NCBI RefSeq assembly: GCF_047730075.1
Contig: NZ_CP159831.1
Coordinates: 806,001-870,000, forward strand
DNA length: 64,000 bases
DNA from: Njordibacter sp905182035
Lineage (GTDB): Bacteria > Pseudomonadota > Gammaproteobacteria > Pseudomonadales > Balneatricaceae
Reading direction: 5' to 3'
Part shown: positions 43,961-53,333 of the stretch, piece by piece
Numbering within the stretch: position 1 is the stretch's first letter
How the letters are laid out: each line of letters begins with the position of its first letter
Translations under genes and position numbers: made by a program
Notes under the pieces: generated by a model
What the model was told of the DNA's origin: nothing
Database searches by the model: none
What the model saw: the letters and a program-made list of their open reading frames with translations, nothing else

Positions 43961-44001
43961 CGCCGCAGAACCTTAATTGCAATTAAAGCCGCGAGAAGCC
44001 A

Positions 44002-45123
44002 ATGTCTGATTCTTTGTTAATTACTCCTTTTCATGCCATGCATATTGAAGCAGGAGCCAAAATGGTTCCTTTTGCTGGCTACGACATGCCTGTGCAATAC
44101 ACCATGGGTGTAAAACAAGAACATTTACATTGTCGTGCTCAAGCAGGTCTTTTCGACGTTTCCCATATGGGTCAAGTGCGCCTTACAGGTGCGTCGATGG
44201 AAGCTGTGGCTCTGGCTTTAGAAAGTTTAATCCCAGCCGATTATGTGACCCTAGCTGAAGGGCGCCAACGTTATGGTTTTTTCACTAACGCTATGGGCGG
44301 CATTATGGACGATTTGATGGTGACTAACGCCGGTGACCATTTTTTTGTTGTCGTCAACGCGGGGTGCAAAGAGCAAGACATTGCTCATATGCGTGCGCAT
44401 TTTGGCAGTGACATTAAACTACAAGTGCTCAATGACCGATCTTTGTTGGCCCTGCAAGGCCCGATGGCCGGTGAAGTGCTGGCTCGCTTTGCGCCAGAGG
44501 TTGCGGACATGCGTTTTATGGATGCAAGAGCGGTCTCTATTTTGGGTCACGATTGTTTTATTGGCCGCGCAGGTTACACGGGTGAAGACGGGTTTGAAAT
44601 TTCTGTGGCAAATGATCACGCAGAAGCTCTTGCCGCAAGTTTATTGGCCTTTGACGAGGTGGAATGGATTGGTTTAGGCGCCCGTGATTCTCTGCGTTTA
44701 GAGGCAGGCCTGTGTTTGTATGGCCACGATCTAAACCAAGAAACGACGCCAATCTCTGCTAACTTAAATTGGGGTATTCAAAAAAGTCGTCGCATGGGTG
44801 GAAACCGTGAAGGCGGATTTCCTGGTGCAGAAGTTATTCTCGCTGAAATGGTTAACGGCACAATACGCCGCCGTGTTGGTTTGCTACCAGATGGTAAAGC
44901 CCCAGTACGTGAGGGTGTTGAGTTGGTTACAGCCAATGGTGATGTGATTGGAGTGGTGACCTCTGGTGGGTTTGGCCCTAGCTTAGGTGCTCCTCTAGCC
45001 ATGGGCTACCTTGATAACGCCTATAGCAGCATTGGCACTCAAGTGTTTGCTCTAGTGCGTGGCAAGCAATTGCCTTGCAGAGTGTGTAAAATGCCATTCG
45101 TAGAACAAACCTATCGTCGGTAA
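44002..45123 (+). CDS. gcvT: Aminomethyltransferase, T protein
   Basis: A 373-residue glycine cleavage T protein; it moves the one-carbon unit from GcvH to tetrahydrofolate and releases ammonia. Start HIEAGAKMVPFAGYDMPVQY, LFDVSHMGQVRL, GRAGYTGEDGFEI and GLGARDSLRLEAGLCLYGHDL are family segments, the last including the folate-contacting region. Full length. Separate from gcvHP, in opposite orientation, with its own promoter and operator. Confidence 0.97.
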   Translation: MSDSLLITPFHAMHIEAGAKMVPFAGYDMPVQYTMGVKQEHLHCRAQAGLFDVSHMGQVRLTGASMEAVALALESLIPADYVTLAEGRQRYGFFTNAMGGIMDDLMVTNAGDHFFVVVNAGCKEQDIAHMRAHFGSDIKLQVLNDRSLLALQGPMAGEVLARFAPEVADMRFMDARAVSILGHDCFIGRAGYTGEDGFEISVANDHAEALAASLLAFDEVEWIGLGARDSLRLEAGLCLYGHDLNQETTPISANLNWGIQKSRRMGGNREGGFPGAEVILAEMVNGTIRRRVGLLPDGKAPVREGVELVTANGDVIGVVTSGGFGPSLGAPLAMGYLDNAYSSIGTQVFALVRGKQLPCRVCKMPFVEQTYRR

Positions 45124-45154
45124 ACATCGGCACAGCCCTTAAAGGAACTCTCGC

Positions 45155-46609
45155 TTGGCTTATCAACCGGACCAAACTCAAACATTGCTATGGCATGACT
45201 ACGAAACTTTTGGTTTGGACCCCCGCTGGGACCGTCCTTCACAATTTGCAGCCATTCGCACTGATCTAGATTTTAATCCTATTGGTGAGCCCATGATGTG
45301 GTATTGCCGTCCTGCCGATGACTACCTTCCATCAGCAGGTGCCTGTTTGGTGACTGGCGTCACACCACAAAAATGTCTTCAAGAAGGGATGCCAGAAGTT
45401 GAATTCATGACCCTTATTAATGACCAAATGAGCCAGCCTGGTACCTGCAGCCTAGGTTATAACAGTTTGCGCTTTGATGATGAATTCACCCGCTTTGGCC
45501 TGTATCGTAACTTCTTTGATGCCTATGCCCGTGAATGGCAGGGTGGTAATAGCCGCTGGGATTTGATTGATCTTGTGCGCACTGCATCATCCATACGACC
45601 TGAGGGTATTAACTGGCCCCACAATGAAGTGGGTGAACTTGTTCTTAAACTCGACCAGCTTGCGCCTGCTAACGGCATAGAACACACCAATGCCCATGAT
45701 GCCTTAGCGGATGTGCGCGCTACTATTGAATTAGCTCGGTTGCTCAAAAAAGCCCAGCCCCGCCTATATAATTACGTGTTCCAGCTTAAACATAAAGCCC
45801 AAGTATGGGGGCAGTTAGATTTACAAATGCGTAAGCCAGTGTTGCACGTTTCTTCCATGTATGGACGCGGCAACGGTTATTTGTCATTAGTAGGGGCTTT
45901 TTCAAAACACCCGAGTAATAACAATGGTGTGCTGGTATTTGATTTACGTCAAGATCCACGGTTGTGGCAAGGCTACAGTTCGGCGCGGTTACAAGAACTC
46001 TTGTTTAGCCCCAGAAACCAACTTTCCACAGACACTATTCGTCCAGCTGTGAAAGAAATTCATGTTAATAAATGTCCTGTGGTGGCCCCATTACAAACTT
46101 TAGCCGATGAGCAAGCCCAAAAATTTAGTATTGATAAAGCTCAATGTCAGACGCATTTACAATATTTGCGGCAAGATTCGGAGTTATGTCAGGCGCTGGT
46201 TGAAGCGTTTGCTAATCGGCCTGATTTTCCTGCTGTAGATCCAGATGCAGGGCTTTATGGAGGTGGCTTTTTTAGTGACAATGACCGCAAGCTGATGCAG
46301 AAAGTGCATCAGCAAGACCCAGAAACCTGGAGCGAAGGTGAATTTTCTTTTACTGACAGCCGTTTAGAAGCCATGTTATTTCGCTTAAAAGCCCGTAATT
46401 ACCCACATCTTTTAAGCGGTGATGAAATGCAAGCATGGGAAGCATTTCGTAGTGAACGCTTACTTGATGCCAGCGCTTCTGGGGCTCGGACCTATGAGCA
46501 CTTTGCTAAAGAACTTAATGAGTTGGGTCAAAATACTAAAGACCCTGCTCAAATCGCCATTCTTGAAGAACTGCATACATACGCAGAATCTATTTACCCA
46601 ATGAGTTAA
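45155..46609 (+). CDS. sbcB: Exonuclease I
   Basis: A 484-residue 3'-5' single-strand DNA exonuclease used in mismatch repair and recombination. DnaQ-fold start LLWHDYETFGLDP holds the catalytic Asp-x-Glu; HTNAHDALADVRATIELARLL holds later catalytic His/Asp; the ExoI C-terminal SH3-like and helical domains follow (YGGGFFSDNDRKLM). TTG 45155 is the start, supported by AAAGGA about 8 bases before; no ATG lies between it and the conserved start. Confidence 0.95.
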   Translation: MAYQPDQTQTLLWHDYETFGLDPRWDRPSQFAAIRTDLDFNPIGEPMMWYCRPADDYLPSAGACLVTGVTPQKCLQEGMPEVEFMTLINDQMSQPGTCSLGYNSLRFDDEFTRFGLYRNFFDAYAREWQGGNSRWDLIDLVRTASSIRPEGINWPHNEVGELVLKLDQLAPANGIEHTNAHDALADVRATIELARLLKKAQPRLYNYVFQLKHKAQVWGQLDLQMRKPVLHVSSMYGRGNGYLSLVGAFSKHPSNNNGVLVFDLRQDPRLWQGYSSARLQELLFSPRNQLSTDTIRPAVKEIHVNKCPVVAPLQTLADEQAQKFSIDKAQCQTHLQYLRQDSELCQALVEAFANRPDFPAVDPDAGLYGGGFFSDNDRKLMQKVHQQDPETWSEGEFSFTDSRLEAMLFRLKARNYPHLLSGDEMQAWEAFRSERLLDASASGARTYEHFAKELNELGQNTKDPAQIAILEELHTYAESIYPMS

Positions 46610-46613
46610 TAGG

Positions 46614-47066
46614 GTGTCTTGGTTTGCTTTATTTGGGTATAGCGCTTTAGCTGCAACACTGTTACCCGGTGGTTCAGAAATTTTGTTGGCTGCCATGTTA
46701 GTAGAGCAACCAGAGAATGCATTTTGGTTGTGGCTCATTGCAACTGCAGGTAACAGCTTAGGTGCATATGTAACCTTTTTTATGGGCGGCCTACTGGCGT
46801 TTAGGCTGAGGCACACGCAAAACCAAGCTATCCCTCAGAAAAGCATGAGGTACCGTTTAGAAAAGATGTTTACCTTGTCTGCCCAGCGCATTGACCAACT
46901 GCACCACTACGGTGCCTGGCTGCTCTTGCTGAGTTGGGTGCCCATCATTGGTGATGGTTTTTGTCTGGCCGCAGGTTATTTGGGTTGGCGAAAGAGGCTC
47001 TGTTTTAGCCTTATTGCTATAGGTAAAGCAGGGCGGTATGGTTTTTTTTGGCTTTGGTTGGCATAG
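46614..47066 (+). CDS. YqaA-like DedA-family membrane protein
   Basis: A 150-residue membrane protein of the SNARE-associated/DedA-like group near E. coli YqaA: start LFGYSALAATLLPGGSEILLAAML with the E conserved in the re-entrant hairpin, then NSLGAYVTFFMG and the DedA-like R-x-x-PIIGDGFCLAAGYLG segment. Four to five hydrophobic stretches. Role uncertain; relatives act in lipid carrier flipping or membrane homeostasis. GTG 46614, 4 bases after sbcB, so probably cotranscribed. Confidence 0.85.
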   Translation: MSWFALFGYSALAATLLPGGSEILLAAMLVEQPENAFWLWLIATAGNSLGAYVTFFMGGLLAFRLRHTQNQAIPQKSMRYRLEKMFTLSAQRIDQLHHYGAWLLLLSWVPIIGDGFCLAAGYLGWRKRLCFSLIAIGKAGRYGFFWLWLA

Positions 47067-47072
47067 ACCTGC

Positions 47073-47846
47073 TTACACTTCTTCCCGTAAAAATACCCAT
47101 TGGTTGTCGGTGCTTTGTTCTTCACTATAGTAGTACCCCAACTTATCAAAAGCTTTAATACCTTCAACATCTGTGAGTTCATTCTCGATGATATAACGGG
47201 TCATCATGCCACGGGCTTTTTTTGCAAAGAAGCTAATGATTTTGTAATTACCGCGCTTACGATCTTTAAATACCGGCGTGACTATGCGTCCAGCCAACTC
47301 TTTGGTGTTCACAGCTTTGAAGTATTCATTGGAAGCAAGGTTAACTAATATAGGATTAGTTTCTTGAATCAGCAACTTGTTGAGTCCTTCCGTAAGGGTA
47401 TTGCCCCAATATGCGTAGAGGTCCTTGCCTTTAGGGTTGGCTAATTTGGTGCCCATTTCCAAGCGGTATGCCTGCATTAAATCCAGCGGCCTTAATAAGC
47501 CGTATAGACCAGATAAAATGCGTAGGTGAGATTGGCTAAATTGGAGCTGAGCATCAGTTAAAGTTTGCGCCTCAAGGCCAGTATAGACATCGCCTTTAAA
47601 AGCCAAAATGGCTTGTTTTGCGTTATCAATGGTAAAAGGTGTATGCCAACTACCGTAACGGGCAGTGTTAAGTGCTGCTAATTTATCACTCAGCTTCATT
47701 AGCTGGGCAATGTCTTGGGGAGCCATGGGGGCCAGTACGTCAATTAAGTCCTGAGCTTGGGCCAGATACTCTCCTTGGCTAAGCAGCTGTGTGTGGCTGA
47801 GAGTTTCAAAATCTAGGGTTTTGGCGGGCGAAATGACTAGAAGCAT
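47073..47846 (-). CDS. yaaA: Peroxide stress protein YaaA
   Basis: A 257-residue DUF328/YaaA protein. Start MLLVISPAKTLDFE, RLEMGTKLANPKGKDLYAYWG, and IVTPVFKDRKRGNYKIISFFAKKARGMMTRYI are the family hallmarks; it is a DNA-binding protein of the cradle fold, induced by OxyR in E. coli and limiting iron-driven damage. Convergent with the YqaA-like gene (6 bases between) and divergent from the kinase gene. Confidence 0.95.
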   Translation of the reverse strand: MLLVISPAKTLDFETLSHTQLLSQGEYLAQAQDLIDVLAPMAPQDIAQLMKLSDKLAALNTARYGSWHTPFTIDNAKQAILAFKGDVYTGLEAQTLTDAQLQFSQSHLRILSGLYGLLRPLDLMQAYRLEMGTKLANPKGKDLYAYWGNTLTEGLNKLLIQETNPILVNLASNEYFKAVNTKELAGRIVTPVFKDRKRGNYKIISFFAKKARGMMTRYIIENELTDVEGIKAFDKLGYYYSEEQSTDNQWVFLREEV

Positions 47847-48048
47847 AAGCGATCATGACAAAAGTGGAATAACAATTAATGACGATACTAGGTAACAAAT
47901 CCCCCTAGTGCAAGTGATAATACTAAAGTTTGCTCAAGGTTTGGTTTAGTTCAAGATGAAGATGTTAAGAGTGTATGATAATCTGCGCGATTATACTGTG
48001 CAGATTATCTCTGTTGACACCTGCTTAGGTATTTTCCATGGGGGGAGA

Positions 48049-48645
48049 ATGTGGTTAGAACAAATCCAACGCATCGCTAAATTAGCCCAAGTTCGATATC
48101 AACAAGATCAGCTTTTAGTGATCGCTATAGACGGTTGTGGTGGTGCAGGAAAGTCTACTTTATGCCAAGCGTTAGCGGCAGAAATAGAGCCTTGGGCACA
48201 CCCTCAGGTGCTCAAGTTAGATAGTTTTTATCATCCGCTTAGTGCAAATCAAAGAACACAATTGCAGCATATGCCCGCTCGTCAAGCGTATTTTAATGTG
48301 ATGGAGTTCAAACACAAGGTGCTTAAGCCGTTGAGTAAAGGCCTTTGTGCAAGATACAAGCCGTTTCATTGGCTAGATGGCGAAAGTGATCAAGTGGTCG
48401 AGTTACTGCCTACTGGAGTACTGCTTATTGACGGTGTGTTTTCTTTTAGCGCACCTTTGCGCGGCATGGTACACCTATCGCTTTTTGTGGAAACGCCTTC
48501 ACATATTCGTAAGCAGCGGCTGCTAGCGCGGCCACAGCTAGATACAGACTGGGTGAGTCATTGGCAGAATACCGAATCTTGGCACCATCAGCACGAACAT
48601 ACGTCAACTAAAGTAGAGTTTGTGCTGTCAGGCGCTAAAGGTTAG
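48049..48645 (+). CDS. P-loop kinase related to uridine kinase
   Basis: A 198-residue protein with Walker A GCGGAGKSTL (about residues 27-36), LDSFYHP, a lid-type arginine region and VLLIDGVFSF (Walker B-like). It resembles the uridine kinase/phosphoribulokinase superfamily; the true substrate is unknown. I start at ATG 48049; a promoter-like TATGATAAT near 47974 suggests that in-frame upstream codons (from 47956) are not translated. The purine block GGGGGAGA is very close to this ATG, so the start is uncertain. Confidence 0.75.
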   Translation: MWLEQIQRIAKLAQVRYQQDQLLVIAIDGCGGAGKSTLCQALAAEIEPWAHPQVLKLDSFYHPLSANQRTQLQHMPARQAYFNVMEFKHKVLKPLSKGLCARYKPFHWLDGESDQVVELLPTGVLLIDGVFSFSAPLRGMVHLSLFVETPSHIRKQRLLARPQLDTDWVSHWQNTESWHHQHEHTSTKVEFVLSGAKG

Positions 48646-48647
48646 CA

Positions 48648-48661
48648 ACTTAACGTTAAGT
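48648..48661. repeat. 14-bp perfect palindrome between kinase gene and kdsA
   Basis: ACTTAACGTTAAGT spans the short gap between the convergent genes and includes the kdsA stop codon. Too short for a stable hairpin without loop; noted as symmetric DNA. Confidence 0.7.
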
Positions 48662-49498
48662 ATTAAGTGCTGGTAATGACTTTACTAAGTCATCAATAGC
48701 CTTCACCTGGCTTAAGAAAGCCTCTAGCTTTGCCAGCGGGAGGGCACACGGGCCATCACACTTGGCTTTAGTTGGGTCAGGGTGGGCTTCAAGAAACAAT
48801 CCGGCAATGCCTTGAGACATGCCTGCTAGTGCAAGTTGGGTGACTTGAGAGCGTCTACCATCAGCTGCGTGTGACTGCCCTCCAGGGATTTGCAACGCAT
48901 GGGTTACGTCAAATAATAGTGGGTGGCCAAACTGTTTCATAATACCAAAACCCAGCATGTCCACCACCAGGTTATTGTAGCCAAAACTACTGCCCCGTTC
49001 GCATAACATTAACTTGTCGTTGCCAGCTTCTTTAAATTTAGTAATGATATGGGCCATTTCATTAGGCGTTAAAAATTGAGCCTTTTTAATGTTAATAACA
49101 GCCTGAGTTTTTGCCATGGCAACCACTAGGTCGGTCTGGCGGGACAGAAATGCAGGTAGCTGAATAACATTGGCTACTTCCGCAGCAGCTTGAGCCTGAT
49201 GTGGTTCATGGACATCAGTAATGATAGGAACGTTGTAGGTTGATTTTACCGCCGCAAGTATTTCTAAGCCTTTATCAAGGCCTGGGCCGCGAAAAGAATT
49301 AACAGATGAACGGTTGGCCTTATCAAAGGACGCTTTAAATACGTAGGGGATGCCGAGCTTTTGCGCAGTGTTTACATAATGGTCGGCAATTTCTAGAGCA
49401 AGGTCCTTTGATTCAAGTACATTCATTCCACCAAATAGGGTAAATGGCAGGGTGTTACTTACTGAGAGATCGCCAACTGCTACGGTTATTTGAGACAT
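48656..49498 (-). CDS. kdsA: KDO-8-phosphate synthase
   Basis: A 280-residue class I aldolase-type enzyme joining PEP and arabinose 5-phosphate for the lipopolysaccharide inner core. KASFDKANRSSVNSFRGPGLDKGL, IQLPAFLSRQTDLV, CERGSSFGYNNLVVDM and DVTHALQIPGG are diagnostic. The metal-type cannot be set confidently. Unlike in Pseudomonas and E. coli, it is not next to pyrG-eno or kdsB. Confidence 0.97.
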   Translation of the reverse strand: MSQITVAVGDLSVSNTLPFTLFGGMNVLESKDLALEIADHYVNTAQKLGIPYVFKASFDKANRSSVNSFRGPGLDKGLEILAAVKSTYNVPIITDVHEPHQAQAAAEVANVIQLPAFLSRQTDLVVAMAKTQAVINIKKAQFLTPNEMAHIITKFKEAGNDKLMLCERGSSFGYNNLVVDMLGFGIMKQFGHPLLFDVTHALQIPGGQSHAADGRRSQVTQLALAGMSQGIAGLFLEAHPDPTKAKCDGPCALPLAKLEAFLSQVKAIDDLVKSLPALNT

Positions 49499-49700
49499 AG
49501 GCTAAGAAATCCTTTTAACTACCGTTAATTCAGAAGTTTCTATTGTATCAGGCGGCTTATTGCAATCCCATATTTTCTCAACAATGGTGTATTTATGGTT
49601 TACAAAAAAATTACAAATATATTCCTGAGTGGAGACGCACGGGCTGTCTGGCCTAGCACTTTGTCAAGGCCGACTAGGTAGTTTTTTGACTCTTTTAGGC

Positions 49701-49729
49701 TTGATTTTATCAAGTCAAATGTCTATATT
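49701..49729 (+). promoter_or_regulatory. nrdAB promoter
   Basis: TTGATT (49701-49706), 17-base spacer, TATATT (49724-49729). The -10 element lies inside the first NrdR box, the usual arrangement for repression. Confidence 0.7.
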
Positions 49730-49735
49730 TAGTGC
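49720..49735. promoter_or_regulatory. NrdR box 1
   Basis: TGTCTATATTTAGTGC, similar to the NrdR consensus acaCwAtATaTwGtgt. Overlaps the nrd -10 element. Confidence 0.75.
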
Positions 49736-49751
49736 TGTATTATGTTTTGAG

Positions 49752-49767
49752 GCACAATATGTAGTGA
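49752..49767. promoter_or_regulatory. NrdR box 2
   Basis: GCACAATATGTAGTGA, a good NrdR match exactly 32 bp from box 1. Paired boxes about 31-32 bp apart (three helical turns) are the known NrdR arrangement. NrdR is an ATP/dATP-responsive repressor of ribonucleotide reductase genes. Confidence 0.85.
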
Positions 49768-49874
49768 TTGAGGGTGTTTTGATCACTGTATGCTTAAACT
49801 TCTAAATATACCACGGACCTCCAGCTTTAAAGCTGAAAAAGAGTGCATGTCAACAAAAAAACATAGGCAAATCA

Positions 49875-52133
49875 ATGCAAGATTTGATGGTCACAAAGCG
49901 TAACGGAAGACAAGAAAAAATAGACTTAGAAAAGATTCACCGTGTCATAGACTGGGCCGCAGAAGGCTTGGAAAATGTTTCGGTTTCTCAAGTAGAGCTG
50001 AAAGCACATATTCAGTTCTTTGATGGCATCCCTACTGCGGATATTCATGAAACCATCATTAAGTCTGCTGCTGACCTAATTTCTGAAGAGACTCCAGATT
50101 ACCAATATTTGGCAGCTAGATTGGCCATCTTTCATCTACGAAAGCGCGCCTTTGGCTGTTTTGAACCGCCACATTTGGGCGAGCACGTGAAAAAAATGGT
50201 TGCGCTCAAAACTTACGACAGTGATTTGTTGAAAGATTATACCGAAATTGAATTTGATCAACTGAACAGATATTTAGACCACTCTCGTGACATGAACTTT
50301 AGTTACGCTGCGGTTAAGCAAATGGAAGGCAAGTACTTGGTACAAAATCGAGTCACGGGCCAAATCCACGAAAGCGCTCAGATTTTGTACATGCTGGTGG
50401 GTGCTTGTTTGTTCTCTAAGTATCCTAAGGCTACACGTTTAGACTATGTGCAGCGGTTTTATGATGCCGTGTCTTTATTCAAACTCTCTTTGCCGACGCC
50501 GATCATGGCTGGTGTCCGTACACCTACGCGCCAGTTTAGCTCCTGCGTACTTATAGAGTGTGGGGATTCGCTAGATTCAATCAACGCCACTTCGTCTGCT
50601 ATTATTAAGTATGTTAGCCAGCGTGCCGGTATCGGTATTAATGCTGGCCGGTTACGTGCATTGGGCAGCCCGATTCGTGGAGGCGAAGCATTCCACACTG
50701 GAATGATTCCATTTATCAAGCACTTTCAAACTGCTGTTAAGAGTTGTTCGCAAGGTGGTGTTCGTGGTGGTGCAGCCACTTTGTTTTATCCTATTTGGCA
50801 CTTAGAAGTTGAGTCCTTATTGGTGTTAAAAAATAATCGTGGTGTAGAGGAAAACCGTGCCCGTCACATGGATTATGGTGTGCAATTTAACCGGTTGATG
50901 TATACGCGCTTGATTAAGGGTGGCAATATCACCTTATTCAGCCCTTCAGATGTGCCAGGCCTATACGATGCTTTCTTCGCTGATCAAGATGAGTTTGAGC
51001 GACTTTACGCCACCTATGAGGCAGATGACACCATCCGTAAACGCACTGTCAAAGCGGTAGATCTGTTTAGCAAGTTTGCTCAAGAGCGAGCTCAGACTGG
51101 ACGCATCTACCTGCAAAATGTGGACCACTGTAATACACGTAGTGCCTTTGATCCTAAAAAGGCACCTGTGCGCCAGAGTAACTTGTGTTTAGAGATTACT
51201 TTACCAACATCACCTTTAAATAGTATAGATGATGCTAGTGGTGAAATTGCTTTATGTACTCTATCGGCCTTTAACTTAGGTGCTTTAGACAGTTTGGACG
51301 AATTGGAAAACTTATCAGACCTCATCGTTCGCGCCTTAGATAGCCTACTTGATTACCAAGAATACCCTGTTCCAGCTGCTTATGAAGCCAGTATGAAACG
51401 CCGGACATTGGGTGTAGGAGTGACAAACTTTGCCTATTATCTTGCCAAGAATGGTGCTAAGTATTCTGATGGGTCGGGTAATGCACTCACTCACCGTACG
51501 TTTGAAGCAGCACAGTACTACCTGTTACAAGCCTCTAGCCGTTTGGCGCAAGAGCAAGGAGCTTGTCCCGCCTATGATGACACTTTTTATGCCCAGGACG
51601 TGATGCCCATTGATAGCTACAAAAAAGATGTTGATAAGTTCTGCGATCAAGAACTGTTGCTAGATTGGAACGCTTTACGCCAGCAGATTAAAGACCACGG
51701 TTTGCGTAATAGTACCTTAACTGCGCTGATGCCCTGCGAGACATCTAGCCAAATCACCAATAGTACCAATGGCATCGAACCTCCACGGGGTTATGTGAGT
51801 GTGAAGGCCAGTAAAGACGGTATTCTGAAACAAGTGGTACCTGAATTTAAGCGTTTACGTGATGCTTATGAGTTACTATGGAGTATTCCGAGTAACGAAG
51901 GTTATTTGCAGCTTGTTGGTATCATGCAGAAGTTTGTTGATCAGTCTATTTCTGCCAATACCAATTACGACCCAGCTCGTTTTGAAAATGAAAAAGTGCC
52001 CATGAAGCTTTTGCTAAAAGATCTACTTACTGCCTATAAGTATGGTGTGAAGACCTTGTATTACCATAACACTCGTGACGGTGCTAATGATGATCAAGAT
52101 GATGGCTGTGAAAGCGGTGCTTGCAAACTATAG
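49875..52133 (+). CDS. nrdA: Class Ia ribonucleotide reductase, large subunit
   Basis: A 752-residue NrdA that reduces ribonucleoside diphosphates. An N-terminal ATP-cone (about residues 5-95; VTKRNGRQEKIDLEKIHRVI) gives dATP control. Active-site cysteines are in RQFSSCVLIE, RQSNLCLEI and the radical-site NLCLE/ALMPCETSSQI segments; the C-terminal CESGACKL holds the redox cysteine pair served by thioredoxin or glutaredoxin. Length like E. coli NrdA (761). First gene of nrdA-nrdB-yfaE. Confidence 0.97.
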   Translation: MQDLMVTKRNGRQEKIDLEKIHRVIDWAAEGLENVSVSQVELKAHIQFFDGIPTADIHETIIKSAADLISEETPDYQYLAARLAIFHLRKRAFGCFEPPHLGEHVKKMVALKTYDSDLLKDYTEIEFDQLNRYLDHSRDMNFSYAAVKQMEGKYLVQNRVTGQIHESAQILYMLVGACLFSKYPKATRLDYVQRFYDAVSLFKLSLPTPIMAGVRTPTRQFSSCVLIECGDSLDSINATSSAIIKYVSQRAGIGINAGRLRALGSPIRGGEAFHTGMIPFIKHFQTAVKSCSQGGVRGGAATLFYPIWHLEVESLLVLKNNRGVEENRARHMDYGVQFNRLMYTRLIKGGNITLFSPSDVPGLYDAFFADQDEFERLYATYEADDTIRKRTVKAVDLFSKFAQERAQTGRIYLQNVDHCNTRSAFDPKKAPVRQSNLCLEITLPTSPLNSIDDASGEIALCTLSAFNLGALDSLDELENLSDLIVRALDSLLDYQEYPVPAAYEASMKRRTLGVGVTNFAYYLAKNGAKYSDGSGNALTHRTFEAAQYYLLQASSRLAQEQGACPAYDDTFYAQDVMPIDSYKKDVDKFCDQELLLDWNALRQQIKDHGLRNSTLTALMPCETSSQITNSTNGIEPPRGYVSVKASKDGILKQVVPEFKRLRDAYELLWSIPSNEGYLQLVGIMQKFVDQSISANTNYDPARFENEKVPMKLLLKDLLTAYKYGVKTLYYHNTRDGANDDQDDGCESGACKL

Positions 52134-52185
52134 CCAGTAGTGCATAAGACCCCTTTAGATATAACTGTACACCTACGAGATAGCC

Positions 52186-53316
52186 ATGGCTTATTCCACC
52201 TTCAATAAGGTTAAAAACGACCCTTTAAAAGAACCCATGTTCTTTGGTCAAAATGTTAATGTAGCTCGCTATGATCAGCAACGCCACGCTATTTTTGAGA
52301 AATTGATTGAAAAACAATTGTCTTTCTTCTGGCGTCCAGAAGAAGTGGATTTATCCACTGACCGTAAAGATTTTATGGCCATGGCAGAGCATGAAAGACA
52401 TATCTTTCTAAGTAATTTGAAATATCAGACGTTGCTTGACAGTGTTCAGGGCCGATCTCCAAATATCGCATTTTTGCCGGTAGTGTCTTTGCCAGAGTTG
52501 GAAACCTGGCTTGAAACTTGGTCGTTTAGTGAAACGGTTCATAGCCGCAGTTACACTCATATTATTCGAAATGTGGTGGATGATCCCAGTATCGTATTTG
52601 ACGATATCGTTGACAATCCCGAAATTGTTAAACGTGCAGAAACGGTGACACGTTATTACGATTTGTTCATTGAAATGTGTAGTCAATACAGTTTGCTTGG
52701 TGTAGGTACCCACCAAATTAATGGTGAAGAGGTCATCGTTAGTTTAAGCGCGCTCAAACGTCAGCTGTACCTTACTATTGCTTCTGTCAATGTACTTGAA
52801 GCTGTGCGTTTTTACGTAAGCTTCGCCTGTAGCTTTGCCTTTGCTGAACGGGCCATTATGGAAGGTAATGCGAAGGTCATTAAGCTGATTGCCCGTGATG
52901 AAGCCCTGCACTTAGCAGGCACTCAACACATGCTTAACTTAATGGCCAATGGCCACGATGACCCAGAAATGGTGGCCATTGCTGAATCATGTAAAGACGA
53001 AGTCATAGAGATCTTCCGCGAAGCAGCGGAGCAAGAACGGGAATGGGCTAAGTATTTGTTTAAAGACGGTTCAATGATTGGCTTAAATGCCGAAATTCTT
53101 AGTGATTATGTAGATTATATAACCAACGTTCGCTTGCGTGGTTTGGGGTTTGAAGAAATATTTAAAATCCGTAGCAATCCGTTGCCGTGGATGAATGCGT
53201 GGTTAGTGAGCGATAACGTGCAGGTTGCTCCTCAAGAAGCTGAAATTAGTTCATACCTTGTGGGTGCTATCGACAGTAACATGGAAGACGCAGACTTTGA
53301 TGATTTTGACCTATGA
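52186..53316 (+). CDS. nrdB: Class Ia ribonucleotide reductase, small subunit
   Basis: A 376-residue diiron protein that houses the tyrosyl radical. NVARYDQQRHAIFEKLIEKQLSFFWRPEEVDLS is the usual start; iron ligands fall in AEHERHIFL, SETVHSRSYTHIIRN, FAERAIMEG and ARDEALHLAGTQH. The C-terminal acidic tail (DADFDDFDL) docks to NrdA. It lies 52 bases after nrdA and is cotranscribed. Confidence 0.97.
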   Translation: MAYSTFNKVKNDPLKEPMFFGQNVNVARYDQQRHAIFEKLIEKQLSFFWRPEEVDLSTDRKDFMAMAEHERHIFLSNLKYQTLLDSVQGRSPNIAFLPVVSLPELETWLETWSFSETVHSRSYTHIIRNVVDDPSIVFDDIVDNPEIVKRAETVTRYYDLFIEMCSQYSLLGVGTHQINGEEVIVSLSALKRQLYLTIASVNVLEAVRFYVSFACSFAFAERAIMEGNAKVIKLIARDEALHLAGTQHMLNLMANGHDDPEMVAIAESCKDEVIEIFREAAEQEREWAKYLFKDGSMIGLNAEILSDYVDYITNVRLRGLGFEEIFKIRSNPLPWMNAWLVSDNVQVAPQEAEISSYLVGAIDSNMEDADFDDFDL

Positions 53317-53333
53317 TGGTTGAGATCTTTTAA

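Larger units (their letters stand above)
49499..49874. other. Intergenic region between kdsA and nrdA
   Basis: A 376-base divergent region. The right part holds the nrd promoter, two NrdR boxes and a leader of about 140 nt. Around 49656-49688 CCTAG and CTAGG flank a GGCC-containing stretch followed by TTTTTT, which looks like a weak terminator, so a short transcript could end there. No known RNA family recognised. Confidence 0.55.

Noticed and set aside
43898..44001. Glycine riboswitch before gcvT or gcvH
   Set aside because: The leaders are short (about 40 nt after the gcvT -10 box, and about 100 nt for gcvH) and lack the conserved glycine aptamer segments.
47888..47910. ACTAGG/CCTAGT inverted repeat between yaaA and the kinase gene
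   Set aside because: A 6-bp stem with an 11-base loop and no T-run is too weak to call; it may lie in the divergent promoter region by chance.
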